Positions 42,480 through 51,885 are shown, numbered from the stretch's first letter. The stretch: 64,000 nt of DNA from an uncultured Altererythrobacter sp. (GCA_947492235.1 CANLLZ010000001.1:1798001-1862000); one strand, 5' to 3'. A program made the numbers and translations. The notes: a model not told the origin generated them from the sequence alone.

Positions 42480-42731
42480 TTAGCTCAGGTGCTTGGACAC
42501 CGCTGCCGTCATCTTGAACATGGAAATTTCATCCTTGCCGATCACGCCGCCCAGCTTCGCGTCGGGCACAATCGTGCGCTTGTCGGTCGGCTTCTGCAGA
42601 TCATTTGCCTTGATGTAGTCCCAGACCTTCTTCGTCACCTCGGCGCGGGTCATCGGACCCTTGCCAATCACGTTTTCCAGTTCGGGCGAAACCGTCACAG
42701 GTTTCTGCAGCGCATTGTTCTTACCAGCCAT
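42480..42731 (-). CDS. SWIB/MDM2 domain protein
   Basis: An 83-residue protein that is almost only a SWIB domain: VIGKGPMTRAEVTKKVWDYI, KANDLQKPTDKRTIVPD and GKDEISMFKM. In eukaryotes this domain is found in chromatin remodelling proteins and MDM2; stand-alone bacterial copies exist, and their role is not known. It faces the DoxX gene tail to tail, four bases apart. Confidence 0.92.
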   Translation of the reverse strand: MAGKNNALQKPVTVSPELENVIGKGPMTRAEVTKKVWDYIKANDLQKPTDKRTIVPDAKLGGVIGKDEISMFKMTAAVSKHLS

Positions 42732-42757
42732 TACAATTCTCCTCTTGCTGTTAGAAT

Positions 42758-43342
42758 TCAGTCGAAATCGTCTTCGTCTTCCCAGTCGTCGGCGTCATCG
42801 CCGGCGGACCGATAGGTTGCAGTCAGCACCGCCGCAGCGGAGACCTGACCTTCAATTGCCGCAAACACATCCTTGGCAGATGCGCCCGGCATCAGTGTCA
42901 GTGGCAGCTCCAGCGCGAACAGCTGGAATACGAAATGATGCGTCCCGTCTTCTTCCGACTGGGCAGGCAGCAGCCATTCCGAATTCTGTTTTGCATTCTT
43001 GCCAACACGCGGAGGCACTTCGCCCTCCAGCAATTTGCCGCGCTGACCGGCGAGGCCCCAGACGGACCAGTGCAATGTCGGCGGGCTGACGCTGGCGTCC
43101 TCTACGATCAGCACCATTTCCTGCGTGCCCGGCGGAGGGGCCGTCCATTCCATTGGCGGAGCGACGGCGTCTTCTTCGTCGGCAGTGAAGCAGGGATCCA
43201 GTTCCCCGCCCGGAGCAAACGCCGGGCTGGTCAATGTCAGACCCCCGCGCCCGATCCGATTCTCTTCTGTCAGGCGCGCAATGGCCAGGCCGCTATTGCG
43301 GGGGCAATCCTTGGGCAGAACAGAATCAAGCCAATCGGCCAT
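42758..43342 (-). CDS. YbhB/YbcL family (PEBP-like) protein
   Basis: Start ATG 43342 with GGAG ten bases upstream; 194 residues. PEBP features are visible: LTLTSPAFAPGGELDPCFT at the N-terminus, EMVLIVEDASVSPPTLHWSVWG (the DPD-like/HW ligand-binding block) and HHFVFQLFALELPL. The C-terminal tail is very acidic (DDADDWEDEDDFD). Bacterial members are of unknown function. The SWIB gene follows on the same strand. Confidence 0.88.
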   Translation of the reverse strand: MADWLDSVLPKDCPRNSGLAIARLTEENRIGRGGLTLTSPAFAPGGELDPCFTADEEDAVAPPMEWTAPPPGTQEMVLIVEDASVSPPTLHWSVWGLAGQRGKLLEGEVPPRVGKNAKQNSEWLLPAQSEEDGTHHFVFQLFALELPLTLMPGASAKDVFAAIEGQVSAAAVLTATYRSAGDDADDWEDEDDFD

Positions 43343-43579
43343 CGTCGGAAGTCTCCAGCTATCAATTGAGGGAGGTGCTAGGCCCATTCCACCGCCGTGG
43401 CGAGGGCGCAGGAGCGGGTTTTTCCACCTTTTCCAGCATTTGACCGGATAATCGTGTCCGATCCCGTGTTTCCGGGGCCAATACGCTTCCCATTCAGAAG
43501 AGATCAATTAAGGATTGGACACAGTTTCATAAAGGCTTCCCGCGATTTGGACGCGGGAGCCAACGGGGAATCGACGAAA

Positions 43580-45013
43580 ATGGGTATCGGCAAAAACGTG
43601 ATTGCGGCGACACTTGCAGTCTCTCTCGCGGCATGTGGTGGCGGGGATTCCAGCTCGTCCAACAATTTCACCGCATCGCCGACACCCACGCCGCCCTCGA
43701 CCGGCGGGACCTGTTCGCTCGCATCGCGCCAGCAATGGGCGCGCGAGCAGATCGAGGAATGGTATCTCTTCCCCGACCTGCTCGACCTCAGCGTCGATCC
43801 GGCGGCCTTCACTTCGGTCAACGGCTATATCAACGCCCTGGTCGCGCCGGCCCGCGCGCAATCGCGGGACAGGTTCTTCACCTATGTGACCTCCATCCAG
43901 GAGGAAAACGCCTTCTTCGCTTCGGGCTCCACCGCAGGCTTTGGCATCCGCCTGTCCTATGACACAGCCAACAACCGCGTCTTCGTCCTCGAAGCATTCG
44001 AGAACGCGCCTGCCTTTGCCAGCGGGTTCGATCGCGGAACCGAAATCATCGCGCTGGGCGAACGGCCCGGCGCCCTTGAGGATGTCGGCACCATCATGGC
44101 TGCCGAGGGGCCGCAGGGGATCGTGGACCGGCTCGGCCCGTCCGATGCCGGTGTCACGCGCTCCTTCCGCATCCGCCCGCGCGGAGGTGCTGTCACTGCG
44201 GTCACCGTATCGAAAGCCGATTTCCCGCTCGATCCGGTGAGCGACCGGTATGGCGCGCAGGTCCTCAATGATGGGGGCAAGCTGGTTGGTTATATCAATC
44301 TGCGGACCTTCATCGATACAGCAGAGAGCGATCTGCGGACCGCCTATGATGCGTTCCGCCAGCAGGGCGTGCGCGAAGTAATTGTCGATTTCCGCTATAA
44401 TGGTGGCGGCCTTGTGCGCACGGCAGAGCTGATGGGCGATCTGATGGGGGCCGGCCGTGTTGGCAGCACATTCAGCTTCACAACCTTCCGCCCGTCCAAG
44501 TCGGAAAACAATGTGACCGAGCCCTTCGAGCAAGTCTCGCAGGCAATCGCGCCGACAAAAATCGCCTTTATCGGCCGCGGCGGAACGGCATCGGCCAGCG
44601 AGCTCGTCGCCAACTCCTTCATTCCCTATCTGGGCAACAATACCGCGCTGATCGGCGAGAATACGTTTGGTAAGCCGGTTGGGCAGATCGGTCTCGACCA
44701 GCCCGAATGCGACGACCGGCTGCGCGTTGTCGCCTTCCAGTCGCAAAATGTGAACGGCGAGGGCGAATATTTTACCGGCCTCGCCAGCGTCTTCCCGCAA
44801 ACGTGCGAGGCGGCGGACGATGTCAGCAACCAGCTGGGCGACCCCGCCGAGGCGTCCGTCGCTTCGGCGTTGGGCTTCCTGCGCGGCGAGACTTGTAGCG
44901 CGATTGCTGGGACCAATGGCGAGCAAGGCGTGCGCAGCGTTGGCCCGCGTCAGCAATTGCTGCAGGCCGCCGAACCGACCGTCGCGCAGCGCGAGACACC
45001 CGGACTATTCTAG
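43580..45013 (+). CDS. S41 family peptidase, lipoprotein
   Basis: ATG 43580 gives 477 residues with a lipobox (VSLAACGGG), a Ser/Thr/Pro linker, a helical N-domain, a PDZ-like region (about residues 135-225) and the S41 core: [22 protein letters not shown], and [19 protein letters not shown] with the nucleophile Ser. It is a C-terminal-processing-type protease, here predicted to be membrane-anchored and periplasmic. Substrate unknown. A DUF962 gene follows 11 bases downstream. Confidence 0.9.
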   Translation: MGIGKNVIAATLAVSLAACGGGDSSSSNNFTASPTPTPPSTGGTCSLASRQQWAREQIEEWYLFPDLLDLSVDPAAFTSVNGYINALVAPARAQSRDRFFTYVTSIQEENAFFASGSTAGFGIRLSYDTANNRVFVLEAFENAPAFASGFDRGTEIIALGERPGALEDVGTIMAAEGPQGIVDRLGPSDAGVTRSFRIRPRGGAVTAVTVSKADFPLDPVSDRYGAQVLNDGGKLVGYINLRTFIDTAESDLRTAYDAFRQQGVREVIVDFRYNGGGLVRTAELMGDLMGAGRVGSTFSFTTFRPSKSENNVTEPFEQVSQAIAPTKIAFIGRGGTASASELVANSFIPYLGNNTALIGENTFGKPVGQIGLDQPECDDRLRVVAFQSQNVNGEGEYFTGLASVFPQTCEAADDVSNQLGDPAEASVASALGFLRGETCSAIAGTNGEQGVRSVGPRQQLLQAAEPTVAQRETPGLF

Positions 45014-45024
45014 GGAGACGCGCA

Positions 45025-45378
45025 ATGGCAGAGCGCGAGTACACCAGTTTCGCCGAATTCTGGCCGTTCTACCTGCGCGAGCATTCGCTGCCGCAGACCC
45101 GCGCGCTGCATTATGTCGGCACAACGCTGGTTATCGCGCTGGCCGCCTATGCGGTGATTAGCGGCACGTGGTGGCTGCTCGCTGCGCTGCCCGTTGCGGG
45201 ATATTTCTTCGCATGGATCGCCCATTTCGGGGTCGAGAAGAACCGGCCCGCGACATTCACCTATCCGCTGTGGAGCCTGATTTCCGATTTCCGGATGTGG
45301 GGTCTGTGGATCACCGGCAGGCTGGGGCCGCATCTCGAGGCCGCCGGGGTCCGGAACCCTGCCGCGAAACCGCGCTGA
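45025..45378 (+). CDS. DUF962 / Mpo1-like membrane protein
   Basis: A 117-residue protein with two hydrophobic segments and the conserved His motifs of the Mpo1 family: [16 protein letters not shown] and [14 protein letters not shown]. Yeast Mpo1 is an Fe-dependent dioxygenase of 2-hydroxy fatty acids; the same role in bacteria is inference. Ribosome binding site AGGGAGA. Same strand as the S41 gene. Confidence 0.88.
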   Translation: MAEREYTSFAEFWPFYLREHSLPQTRALHYVGTTLVIALAAYAVISGTWWLLAALPVAGYFFAWIAHFGVEKNRPATFTYPLWSLISDFRMWGLWITGRLGPHLEAAGVRNPAAKPR

Positions 45379-45408
45379 ACAGATCGATCCAGCGCGGGCA
45401 AGGTCGCG

Positions 45409-45846
45409 CTAGGGGGTTTCAGGCCCCTCGAACGGCTGTTGATCGGTATGCGCGCAGCCATTCAGCTGCGTCTCGCCCACAATCACCGTGACCGTATAAG
45501 GATATGTCCGGTCGCTCATCCCGTCGCTGCATTCGCCGGGCGTCACGGTCATGTCGAAACCTTCTTCGAACAGCGTCCCGGAGAAGGATATTCCGCCCTG
45601 CCCGACAAAGCGTTCGACTGCGATCTGCGTGCCATCGGGGTTTTCAGGAGTAGAGTAAGTAAGCTGCGTCCCCTGCACCTCACCGCCCCAGAACGGTTCG
45701 GTTCCGCCGAAGATGATCGTCTCGTCCTCGGCAATGCCGGTAAAGCCCTCGGGCGATGTGCCGGGGACATTCTCGCCTCCGTCGGGGCCAGCCTGACACG
45801 CGGCCAGAGAAGCGATTGCCGCTGCGAGACAGATACCGCGCACCAT
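45409..45846 (-). CDS. COG3650-like lipoprotein
   Basis: A 145-residue lipoprotein (lipobox SLAAC, Cys about 17). The mature part matches the COG3650 pattern: IIFGGTEPFWGGEVQG followed by a Cys-containing region (VTPGECSDGMSDRTYPYTV) and LNGCA, which probably form a disulphide. Function unknown. Confidence 0.75.
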   Translation of the reverse strand: MVRGICLAAAIASLAACQAGPDGGENVPGTSPEGFTGIAEDETIIFGGTEPFWGGEVQGTQLTYSTPENPDGTQIAVERFVGQGGISFSGTLFEEGFDMTVTPGECSDGMSDRTYPYTVTVIVGETQLNGCAHTDQQPFEGPETP

Positions 45847-45875
45847 TCTCTTTCCCTTCTTCTAGCCCGGCCTCG

Positions 45876-46283
45876 TCAGCCCGGAACTGTGTCGAACGCT
45901 GGCACGCTGTCATCCAGTGGCAGCCATGCATGCTTGCTCTTGGTGTAGAAATGCATGCCCGGCGTGAACTGGCTTTCATCGTCGAACGATCCGGCTTTCA
46001 CAAAGATCATTCCGGGCGCGGCCCCGGCTTCCGTAAAGACGGGCGAGCCGCACTCGGGGCAGAACTTGCGGTGCACCACATTGCCGCTATCGCCGCTGTC
46101 GACATAGGTTTTGGGTTCGCCTTCGATGGTGATCATATCCGGCGTCATTCCGACGATGGTAGAGAAGGCGGTGCCGGCCTGCTTCTGACAGTTCTTGCAA
46201 TGACACACGGCGCTCATCTGCAGATCGCCCCTAATGGTGTATCGGATATTGCCGCACAGGCAGCCGCCGGTAATCTCGCTCAT
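45876..46283 (-). CDS. GFA family protein (glutathione-dependent formaldehyde-activating-like)
   Basis: ATG 46283 with GGGAGA upstream; 135 residues. The zinc-binding Cys pattern is complete: GGCLCGNIRY, CHCKNCQKQAGTAF and KFCPECGSPVF. Members bind zinc; a few act on S-hydroxymethylglutathione, but most are uncharacterised. A second GFA gene lies on the opposite strand 600 bases away. Confidence 0.92.
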   Translation of the reverse strand: MSEITGGCLCGNIRYTIRGDLQMSAVCHCKNCQKQAGTAFSTIVGMTPDMITIEGEPKTYVDSGDSGNVVHRKFCPECGSPVFTEAGAAPGMIFVKAGSFDDESQFTPGMHFYTKSKHAWLPLDDSVPAFDTVPG

Positions 46284-46325
46284 AATCATCTCCCTCAGGC
46301 CGCAGCCTAGACCGAAGATATCCGT

Positions 46326-46796
46326 TTAGCCAAGCGCCAGAATGATACTCGCCGTGCCAAGGCCGACTGACAACGGCACCCTGAGCGCCATCCACCAGTC
46401 GGGCACGACGGTCAGCCGGGCTGCCAGCCGCCGGTCCACCCACACACTGCCCAGCAGAGCCAGCCCGAGGCCGACCAGCGACGGGCCAGGCCAGTTGGCA
46501 CCCACGATCCACGGCAGGAAGGTCACCAGAGCCCACAGGCTTGGGACAACCGAGGCGATCCACATCCACGGCTGCGGACGGTCGCTCGTCCCGCCATCCG
46601 CCGCCATCTGCGCAGCCAGCAAGCCCCACCACAGCCCGCCGAGAAAACTCAGGATCAAAGCCGCGTAGCCCCAACCGATGGCAAGCGCCCAGAAGCGCAG
46701 GTCCGGCGGGCCAAGCCAGACGACCAGCGCGCAGGCAAGCTGCGGGAGAAGCCCGGCAAAACCGAGGATACGTGGGAGGACAGGAAGTTTCGTCAT
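46326..46796 (-). CDS. DUF3429 membrane protein
   Basis: A 156-residue protein with five hydrophobic helices. The family core YAALILSFLGGLWWGLL is clear. ATG 46796 is chosen, and a GTG seven codons upstream is possible; neither has a good ribosome binding site. Function unknown. It precedes the GFA gene on the same strand. Confidence 0.8.
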   Translation of the reverse strand: MTKLPVLPRILGFAGLLPQLACALVVWLGPPDLRFWALAIGWGYAALILSFLGGLWWGLLAAQMAADGGTSDRPQPWMWIASVVPSLWALVTFLPWIVGANWPGPSLVGLGLALLGSVWVDRRLAARLTVVPDWWMALRVPLSVGLGTASIILALG

Positions 46797-46864
46797 TGGC
46801 GCACCAACGCATTGCACAGCTATTCGCTCCCCGCCTAATGAGGGTGTTCAGAGGAGGGAACGCC

Positions 46865-47344
46865 ATGGCCGACACACACCCCGAACCGTTAAGCGATCCA
46901 ATCAGCGGACACTGCCTCTGCGGATCAGTGTCGATCACGCTGGAGGGTGCGCGGCCCGAAGTGGATATCTGCCACTGCGCAATGTGTCGCCGGTGGGGCG
47001 GCGCGTTCTTTGGCGGGCTGAAAGGTTCGGGCTTTTCCGTTTCCGGGCAGGAGCATGTAACAAGCTATCGCTCCAGCGAGTGGGCTGAGCGCGCCTTTTG
47101 CAAACAATGCGGCAGCAATCTGTGGTACCGTTTCCTGCCGGGCGATCTGCACAGCTTTCTGGCCGGATTGTTCGATCTGCCGGCCGATGTGGATGCGAGC
47201 ATGGGGATCGAGCAGCAGATCTTCATCGATGAAAAACCGTGCTGGTACGATCTCGCCCAGGACAGCCAGAAAAAGACCGGGCCCAGAAAGACCGGGGCAC
47301 AGATCATTGCCGAGGCAAAAGCTGCCGGGTTCGATATTGGCTAA
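46865..47344 (+). CDS. GFA family protein
   Basis: ATG with GAGGAGGG upstream; 159 residues. Cys motifs: GHCLCGSVSITLEG, CHCAMCRRWGGAFFGG and AFCKQCGSNLWYR, all zinc ligands of the GFA fold. The C-terminus adds a helix (KTGAQIIAEAKAAGFD). It is divergent from the DUF3429 gene and different enough from the other GFA protein to be a separate paralogue group. Confidence 0.92.
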   Translation: MADTHPEPLSDPISGHCLCGSVSITLEGARPEVDICHCAMCRRWGGAFFGGLKGSGFSVSGQEHVTSYRSSEWAERAFCKQCGSNLWYRFLPGDLHSFLAGLFDLPADVDASMGIEQQIFIDEKPCWYDLAQDSQKKTGPRKTGAQIIAEAKAAGFDIG

Positions 47345-47380
47345 AGGTTTGGCGGCCAAAGGCCAGCCTGATTCAGGTGC

Positions 47381-47587
47381 CTAATCCAGAGCAGCTTCGC
47401 GCTGGGCGGCTTTCTCTTTCTCGACCTTGGCGCGTTCCATGGCAACGGCGCGTGCCTGATCGGCCAGTCCACGCCATGTGGCTTCGGCCCGCAGCGCCCG
47501 TTCGCGCACATTGTCCAGCACAGCGGCTTCCGCCTCGGCGGCCGCCTCGTTTGCGCGGGTCATGTAGAATTCGTAACCCTGGCTCAT
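47381..47587 (-). CDS. Small hypothetical coiled-coil-like protein
   Basis: ATG 47587 with GAGGGGAAG upstream encodes 68 residues beginning MSQGYEFYMTRANEAAAEAE. The rest is a continuous charged helix rich in Ala, Glu and Arg. No domain name can be given. It lies between a GFA gene and the cold-shock gene. Confidence 0.6.
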   Translation of the reverse strand: MSQGYEFYMTRANEAAAEAEAAVLDNVRERALRAEATWRGLADQARAVAMERAKVEKEKAAQREAALD

Positions 47588-47704
47588 TCTTCCCCTCCCA
47601 AGGGATATGTTGTGTATGAAATTCCGGGTAGATTGGAGCGACCCATCCCGCCGCATAAAGGTCGGGCGCCCGATGCCATTGGCCCGGGCGCCCTTCCTGA
47701 AATA

Positions 47705-47917
47705 TCAGTCGGCGGACGTCAGGTTGACGGCGCTTTCCTTGCCGTTGCGGCCGGTTTCGACTTCATAGTTCAGACGCTGCTCTTTATCGAGCGTGGTCAT
47801 GCCGGCGGCCTGCACAGCGGTGATGTGCACGAAGCTGTCCGGGGAACCGTCATCGGGCTGGATGAAGCCATAGCCCTTGTCGGTGTTGAAGAATTTTACG
47901 GTGCCGGTCTTCGACAT
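47705..47917 (-). CDS. Cold-shock domain protein
   Basis: A 70-residue CSD protein: TGTVKFFNTDKGYGFIQPD with RNP1 (KGYGFI) and RNP2 (SFVHI). It binds single-stranded nucleic acid, acting as an RNA chaperone. The middle (AVQAAGMTTLDKEQRLNYEV) is standard. A leader of up to 220 bases is free of other genes and may be a regulatory 5' UTR, as in cspA. Confidence 0.95.
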   Translation of the reverse strand: MSKTGTVKFFNTDKGYGFIQPDDGSPDSFVHITAVQAAGMTTLDKEQRLNYEVETGRNGKESAVNLTSAD

Positions 47918-48138
47918 AATTGTTTCCTTTCAAGAAACGAGATTGCCGCGCGGCGATTGTGCCACGCGGTCGTCGCGTCAAATCGTCAAATGATAGGAAG
48001 TCGTCGTCCGGTTTACGCCGGGGCCAATACAGGCAAACGGCGGAGCGCAAATTTCGAAGTCCGTCGCATATTTCGACGTCAGCTAAGACCTGTATAGCGA
48101 CGACGGGCCGTTTTGCCTAGCAAATGCTGTTTTCAGCC

Positions 48139-48176
48139 AAAAAGGCGGGCCACCCTTTCGGATGACCCGCCTTTCT
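48139..48176 (-). terminator. Terminator of the fasciclin gene
   Basis: Stem AAAGGCGGG/CCCGCCTTT with a loop of 16 bases, and on the minus strand a T-run after the stem. It follows the fasciclin stop by about 20 bases and protects the cold-shock gene promoter region downstream. The stretch 47940-48130 otherwise contains only the presumed cold-shock leader. Confidence 0.7.
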
Positions 48177-48197
48177 TATTCTAAAACCGAATGCCGA

Positions 48198-48779
48198 TTA
48201 CTCGGGCATAAGGACCGTATCGATGACGTGGATCAGGCCATTCGAGGCCGCAACATCGGTTGCGGTTACGGTTGCCGTTCCGCCGGTCGCATCGGTCAGC
48301 GTGACAGTGCCATCCGCTGCAGTTGCGGTCAGCGTGCCGCCATTGACCGTGGTGATGGTGTAGCCTTCTTCACCGGCGTCGGTGATCGCTGCGGTCAGCG
48401 TCGCCGCATCCACCGAACCTTCGACCACGTGATAGGTCAGGATCGAACCGAGCTTCTCGGTTTCATCGGTGGTCAGCGTTTCGACCGTGCCATCAGGCAG
48501 CTTTTCAAATGCTGCATTGGCCGGTGCGAACACCGTGAACGGGCCTTCGCCCGACAGCGTTTCACCCAGACCGGCGGCCGTGACGGCTGCTACCAGCGTG
48601 GAGAAATCTTCGTTGCCCTGCGCGACTTCGACAATCGTGCCGGCTGCTGCATCCCCATTGGCCATGGTGTCAGCGGCGGTGTCATCCATTGCGACTGCAT
48701 CGGTGTCTTCGGCGGGTGCGCCGCAGGCGACCAGCGCGATGGAGGCTGCCGTGGCGAGGGCGAGATTGAGGGTCTTCAT
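48198..48779 (-). CDS. Fasciclin (FAS1) domain lipoprotein
   Basis: A 193-residue protein with a lipobox (SIALVAC, Cys about 19), a Asp/Ala-rich linker, and one FAS1 domain: VEVAQGNEDFSTLVAAVTAA, FTVFAPANAAFEKLPDGTVE, ILTYHVVEGSVDAATL and NGLIHVIDTVLMPE. FAS1 domains mediate adhesion or binding at the cell surface. Monocistronic, ending at a strong terminator. Confidence 0.93.
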   Translation of the reverse strand: MKTLNLALATAASIALVACGAPAEDTDAVAMDDTAADTMANGDAAAGTIVEVAQGNEDFSTLVAAVTAAGLGETLSGEGPFTVFAPANAAFEKLPDGTVETLTTDETEKLGSILTYHVVEGSVDAATLTAAITDAGEEGYTITTVNGGTLTATAADGTVTLTDATGGTATVTATDVAASNGLIHVIDTVLMPE

Positions 48780-48914
48780 AATCGTATTCCTTGGTTGAAG
48801 GATTTTAGTCTGTTCGGGCGGCCCGATTGGCCAGCCTGTTACAGTTACGAACGGAGCCGCCGCCTGGATGTTCCAAAAAAGGCAGGAATGTGGCCTAAAA
48901 GAGGTAGTGGCTTG

Positions 48915-49253
48915 TTATTCCACCGGATCGGGTTTCGGAGCGGGGCGCGATGCCTTGCCGAAATGCCGGTCAAGCAGCTTGGCAAGCTTGGTCCCCGCAC
49001 TGCGAGCCGCCGCATCGACGTCGCCTGCCTTGGCCGTGACGCTGACCGGCGAACCGCCGCGCACCCGTGCTTCCAGCATGCAGACCTTGTCGTCCGCTCC
49101 GCCCTTCGCACCGTTCTCGTCGCGGACATGCACTTCCAGACGGGTCAGCCTGTCTTCAAAACGGCCAAGGCGCGTGCGCAGCTGGTTTTCGATCCGCTCG
49201 GCGACATTTTCGGTGCCCATCACACTGCTGTCGGAATTGAACTGAATCTGCAT
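48915..49253 (-). CDS. HPF/RaiA-like ribosome-associated protein
   Basis: ATG 49253 with GGAGAG upstream; 112 residues. The sigma-54 modulation/RaiA-type fold is suggested by MQIQFNSDSSV, the segment RLTRLEVHVRDEN and the C-terminal helix (AARSAGTKLAKLLDRHFGK). Such proteins bind the 30S decoding centre or dimerise ribosomes in stress. The conserved pattern is weaker than in a canonical HPF, so it may be a divergent branch. Confidence 0.72.
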   Translation of the reverse strand: MQIQFNSDSSVMGTENVAERIENQLRTRLGRFEDRLTRLEVHVRDENGAKGGADDKVCMLEARVRGGSPVSVTAKAGDVDAAARSAGTKLAKLLDRHFGKASRPAPKPDPVE

Positions 49254-49390
49254 TGTTGTCTCTCCGTGATTGCATGTAATCATGTAACATTCGAGGCCGC
49301 AATTGGTGCCCGACAATCGCTTCAATCTGTCATCGTATTTGCGGCGTAACCCTCTCCCTCCGGCACCGATATTGCCCTATGCCCCTTCGC

Positions 49391-49855
49391 ATGAGCGCAC
49401 CCATCACCATTCTGATCGACGCCGATGCCTGCCCGGTGAAGGAGGAAATTTACCGCGTCGCCCAACGCTTTCAGGCCGAGGTGCGCGTGGTGAGCAACTC
49501 TCCCTTCCGCATTCCCGATCATCCGCGGGTAAAGCGCATTGCGGTCGATGACAGTTTCGATGCCGCCGATGACTGGATCGCCGACAATGCCTCGCCCGCA
49601 TGCATAGTCATCACGGCCGACATTCCGCTGGCCGATCGCTGCCTGAAAGCCGGCGCCACGGTGCTGCGGCACGATGGCAAGCCATTCGATGCCGCGAGCA
49701 TCGGCAGCGCGCTGGCCACCCGCGCTCTCATGGAAGATTTGCGCGCCGGGATGGACGGAGTAGGAGGCGGCCCGCCGCCCTTTTCCAAGGCTGACCGCTC
49801 GAACTTTCTCCAGTCCCTCGACCGCGCAATGGTAGCGATGCAGCGCTCTCGCTGA
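49391..49855 (+). CDS. YaiI/YqxD family (DUF188) protein
   Basis: A PIN-like fold protein: ITILIDADACPVKEEIYRVA, VVSNSPFRIPDHP, AADDWIADNA, ITADIPLADRCLKAGATVL and the long C-terminal helix region. The family is conserved but not characterised. ATG 49391 is used, giving 154 residues; ATG 49379 would add four. No strong ribosome binding site before either. Confidence 0.9.
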   Translation: MSAPITILIDADACPVKEEIYRVAQRFQAEVRVVSNSPFRIPDHPRVKRIAVDDSFDAADDWIADNASPACIVITADIPLADRCLKAGATVLRHDGKPFDAASIGSALATRALMEDLRAGMDGVGGGPPPFSKADRSNFLQSLDRAMVAMQRSR

Positions 49856-50062
49856 GCAAAGCTTCGAAAGCTGATCCAGTCGGGGAAAGCCGGTCGCCGC
49901 CTTGCTGTAATGTTAGCCTTACAGTCTGTATTGTATGCCCCACTTGTCATTCGGCCCGTCACGATTACACTGCCGCCGCTGGTTGCGACTCCATTTTGGC
50001 AATAGCGCAGGGCGAACCAGTGCAATGGGACGCGCCTTGGGCGCACGATGGGGAGAAGCACT

Positions 50063-51109
50063 GTGGCTGAAGACTGGCTTGTCGATGTACGGAAATACGA
50101 TGCCGATGCGGACGAGATTGTCGTAAAGAAGATCGTCAATCACTGCGGCATCGCGCTTCGCAGCAAGGACGCCTCGCTGGTCGCGTTCTCCGACCGCGCA
50201 GAAACCGGCCGCGTCCGCGAGAGCTTCCTCAAGAAAAAGCTGGCGCTGACCGACGACGATGCCACGCTGGATGCCGCCATTGCCGGTGTCGGCGAACGGA
50301 TGAAGGCCGATCGCACGAAGAACCGCGTCACCGTTTACTATCTGCTCGCCCAGCATTTCGACCTCCTCGATCTGTTCGGCGGGACAAAGCGCGGCACGGC
50401 TGCGCCTGTGGCTGCGGTTGCTGCTGCGGCTGCTGCTGGCACCACGGCAGCGCCGCTTGCCGCAATGTCCACGCCCGCTGCGGGGACCCCGGCTGAAGCC
50501 TCCGGAACTCCAGTGCCGCCTAAGGGAGGTTCCGGTGGCGGCGGTCCCGGTAGAGGCAGGCTGGATGACGATTTCGATCTGATCGGCTTCGGGTGTCTCG
50601 CACTGGCAATTATTCTGGCGGGCTTCGCCTTCGCCGCCTTTGCCAGCGGCTGGCTGTTCCCGGGCGAGGAAGAGGAAACATCGATCGCAGCGCCAGCGCC
50701 GGCAACCGCTCCGGCCCCTGCACCCACCCCCGCTCCGGTGCAGGCCGTCCCCGAAGGCTCTGGCGTTGTTTCGGCCCAGCGGGACGAGAAGCCGATGCTG
50801 ACGGTATATTTCGACACCGGCGCTGCCGAGGTCACGCCTGATTTCGCCGCCGCTTCGGCTGAAGTGATGGCCTATCTGGAAGGCAATCCGGACGCCACGC
50901 TGGCCATTTCGGGCTATAACGATCCGTCCGGCAATGCCGAGCTCAACGCCGAACTGTCCAAGAACCGCGCGCAGAATGTGCAGGCGGCTCTGGTAGCAGC
51001 GGGCGTCGACGAGGCGCGCACCGAACTGGTCAAACCCGACGATGCGACCACCACCGACATGACCCCCGCCGAAGCGCGCCGGGTCGAGGTGACGATCGTC
51101 GAGGGCTGA
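50063..51109 (+). CDS. DUF2853 - transmembrane - OmpA-like fusion protein
   Basis: GTG 50063 with GGGGAGAAG upstream is chosen; 348 residues. Residues 1-105 are a DUF2853 domain (RKYDADADEIVVKKIVNHCG, ESFLKKKLAL, RVTVYYLLAQHF). An Ala/Gly/Pro linker leads to a transmembrane helix (LIGFGCLALAIILAGFAFAA, about 177-197), a second Pro/Ala linker, and a C-terminal OmpA-like domain (MLTVYFDTGAAEVTPDF, ISGYNDPSGNAELNAELSKN). The order places DUF2853 in the cytosol and OmpA in the periplasm, able to touch peptidoglycan. DUF2853 is usually a stand-alone protein. Confidence 0.85.
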   Translation: MAEDWLVDVRKYDADADEIVVKKIVNHCGIALRSKDASLVAFSDRAETGRVRESFLKKKLALTDDDATLDAAIAGVGERMKADRTKNRVTVYYLLAQHFDLLDLFGGTKRGTAAPVAAVAAAAAAGTTAAPLAAMSTPAAGTPAEASGTPVPPKGGSGGGGPGRGRLDDDFDLIGFGCLALAIILAGFAFAAFASGWLFPGEEEETSIAAPAPATAPAPAPTPAPVQAVPEGSGVVSAQRDEKPMLTVYFDTGAAEVTPDFAAASAEVMAYLEGNPDATLAISGYNDPSGNAELNAELSKNRAQNVQAALVAAGVDEARTELVKPDDATTTDMTPAEARRVEVTIVEG

Positions 51110-51229
51110 TCGGTACCTCCCTTGCTTGTGCGGCGGGAAGCGGTCCAAAACTCCCGCTTTCCGCCGCCAATTGCCCGCACTGCGCCCTGCTTCAGCCGCT
51201 GGACAGGATGCGGGTGAGAAAGCTCGACC

Positions 51230-51799
51230 ATGAAACATTCCCTCCTGCCTTACACATTCCTCATCGCCGCCGCGCTGGCCCTGCCCGCCTGTGTCGGCAG
51301 CCCCGGCCCGGTGGGCAACGCCGCCGTGCCCCAGCCCGCCCGCGCCGTCGCACTCACCCCGTATCTGGGCCGGTGGTACGAACAGGCGCGCTACGAGGCT
51401 CCGTTTCAGGAGGGCTGCGAGGCTGTCACCGCCGATTACTCCCTGCAGGACGATGGCAAGATCCGCGTCGTCAACACCTGCCGCGAAGGCAGTGTGAATG
51501 GCAAATTGCGCCAGTCGACAGGCAAGGCGAAGATCGTCGAAGGGTCGGACGGGGCGAAATTGAAAGTCAGCTTCTTCGGCCCTTTCTACGGCGATTACTG
51601 GGTGCTTGATCGCGGCGAGCCGGAGGCGGATGGCCTCTATTCCTGGTCCATCGTGGGCGAGCCGAGCGGTCGGTATTTGTGGATCCTGACCCGTGAGGCG
51701 CAGCCCGATGCTGGCGAGATGGCCGCACTCGAAGCCCGCGTCCGCGAACTGGGTTACGACTGGTCGCTGGTCCGGCGAACCCGGCAACCGGAGGGGTAA
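51230..51799 (+). CDS. Bacterial lipocalin (Blc-like) lipoprotein
   Basis: A 189-residue protein with a lipobox (ALALPAC, Cys21), the lipocalin motif LTPYLGRWYEQARYEAPFQ, the C-rich pair EGCEAVTADYSL and VVNTCREGSV, and the GDYWVLDRG block with YLWILTRE near the end. Blc proteins bind fatty acids or lysophospholipids at the outer membrane. Monocistronic, as far as seen. Confidence 0.93.
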   Translation: MKHSLLPYTFLIAAALALPACVGSPGPVGNAAVPQPARAVALTPYLGRWYEQARYEAPFQEGCEAVTADYSLQDDGKIRVVNTCREGSVNGKLRQSTGKAKIVEGSDGAKLKVSFFGPFYGDYWVLDRGEPEADGLYSWSIVGEPSGRYLWILTREAQPDAGEMAALEARVRELGYDWSLVRRTRQPEG

Positions 51800-51885
51800 A
51801 GTACGCCATCGCGCCTTTCGTTTCCATACAATCGCGCAAAATGCCGATCTGGTACGACGCCAAGTGACGACAGGAGGGATAATCG

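Noticed and set aside
49919-51787. 622-codon antisense frame over the OmpA fusion and lipocalin genes
   Set aside because: Low-complexity Arg/Gly/Ser translation; both plus-strand genes are well supported.
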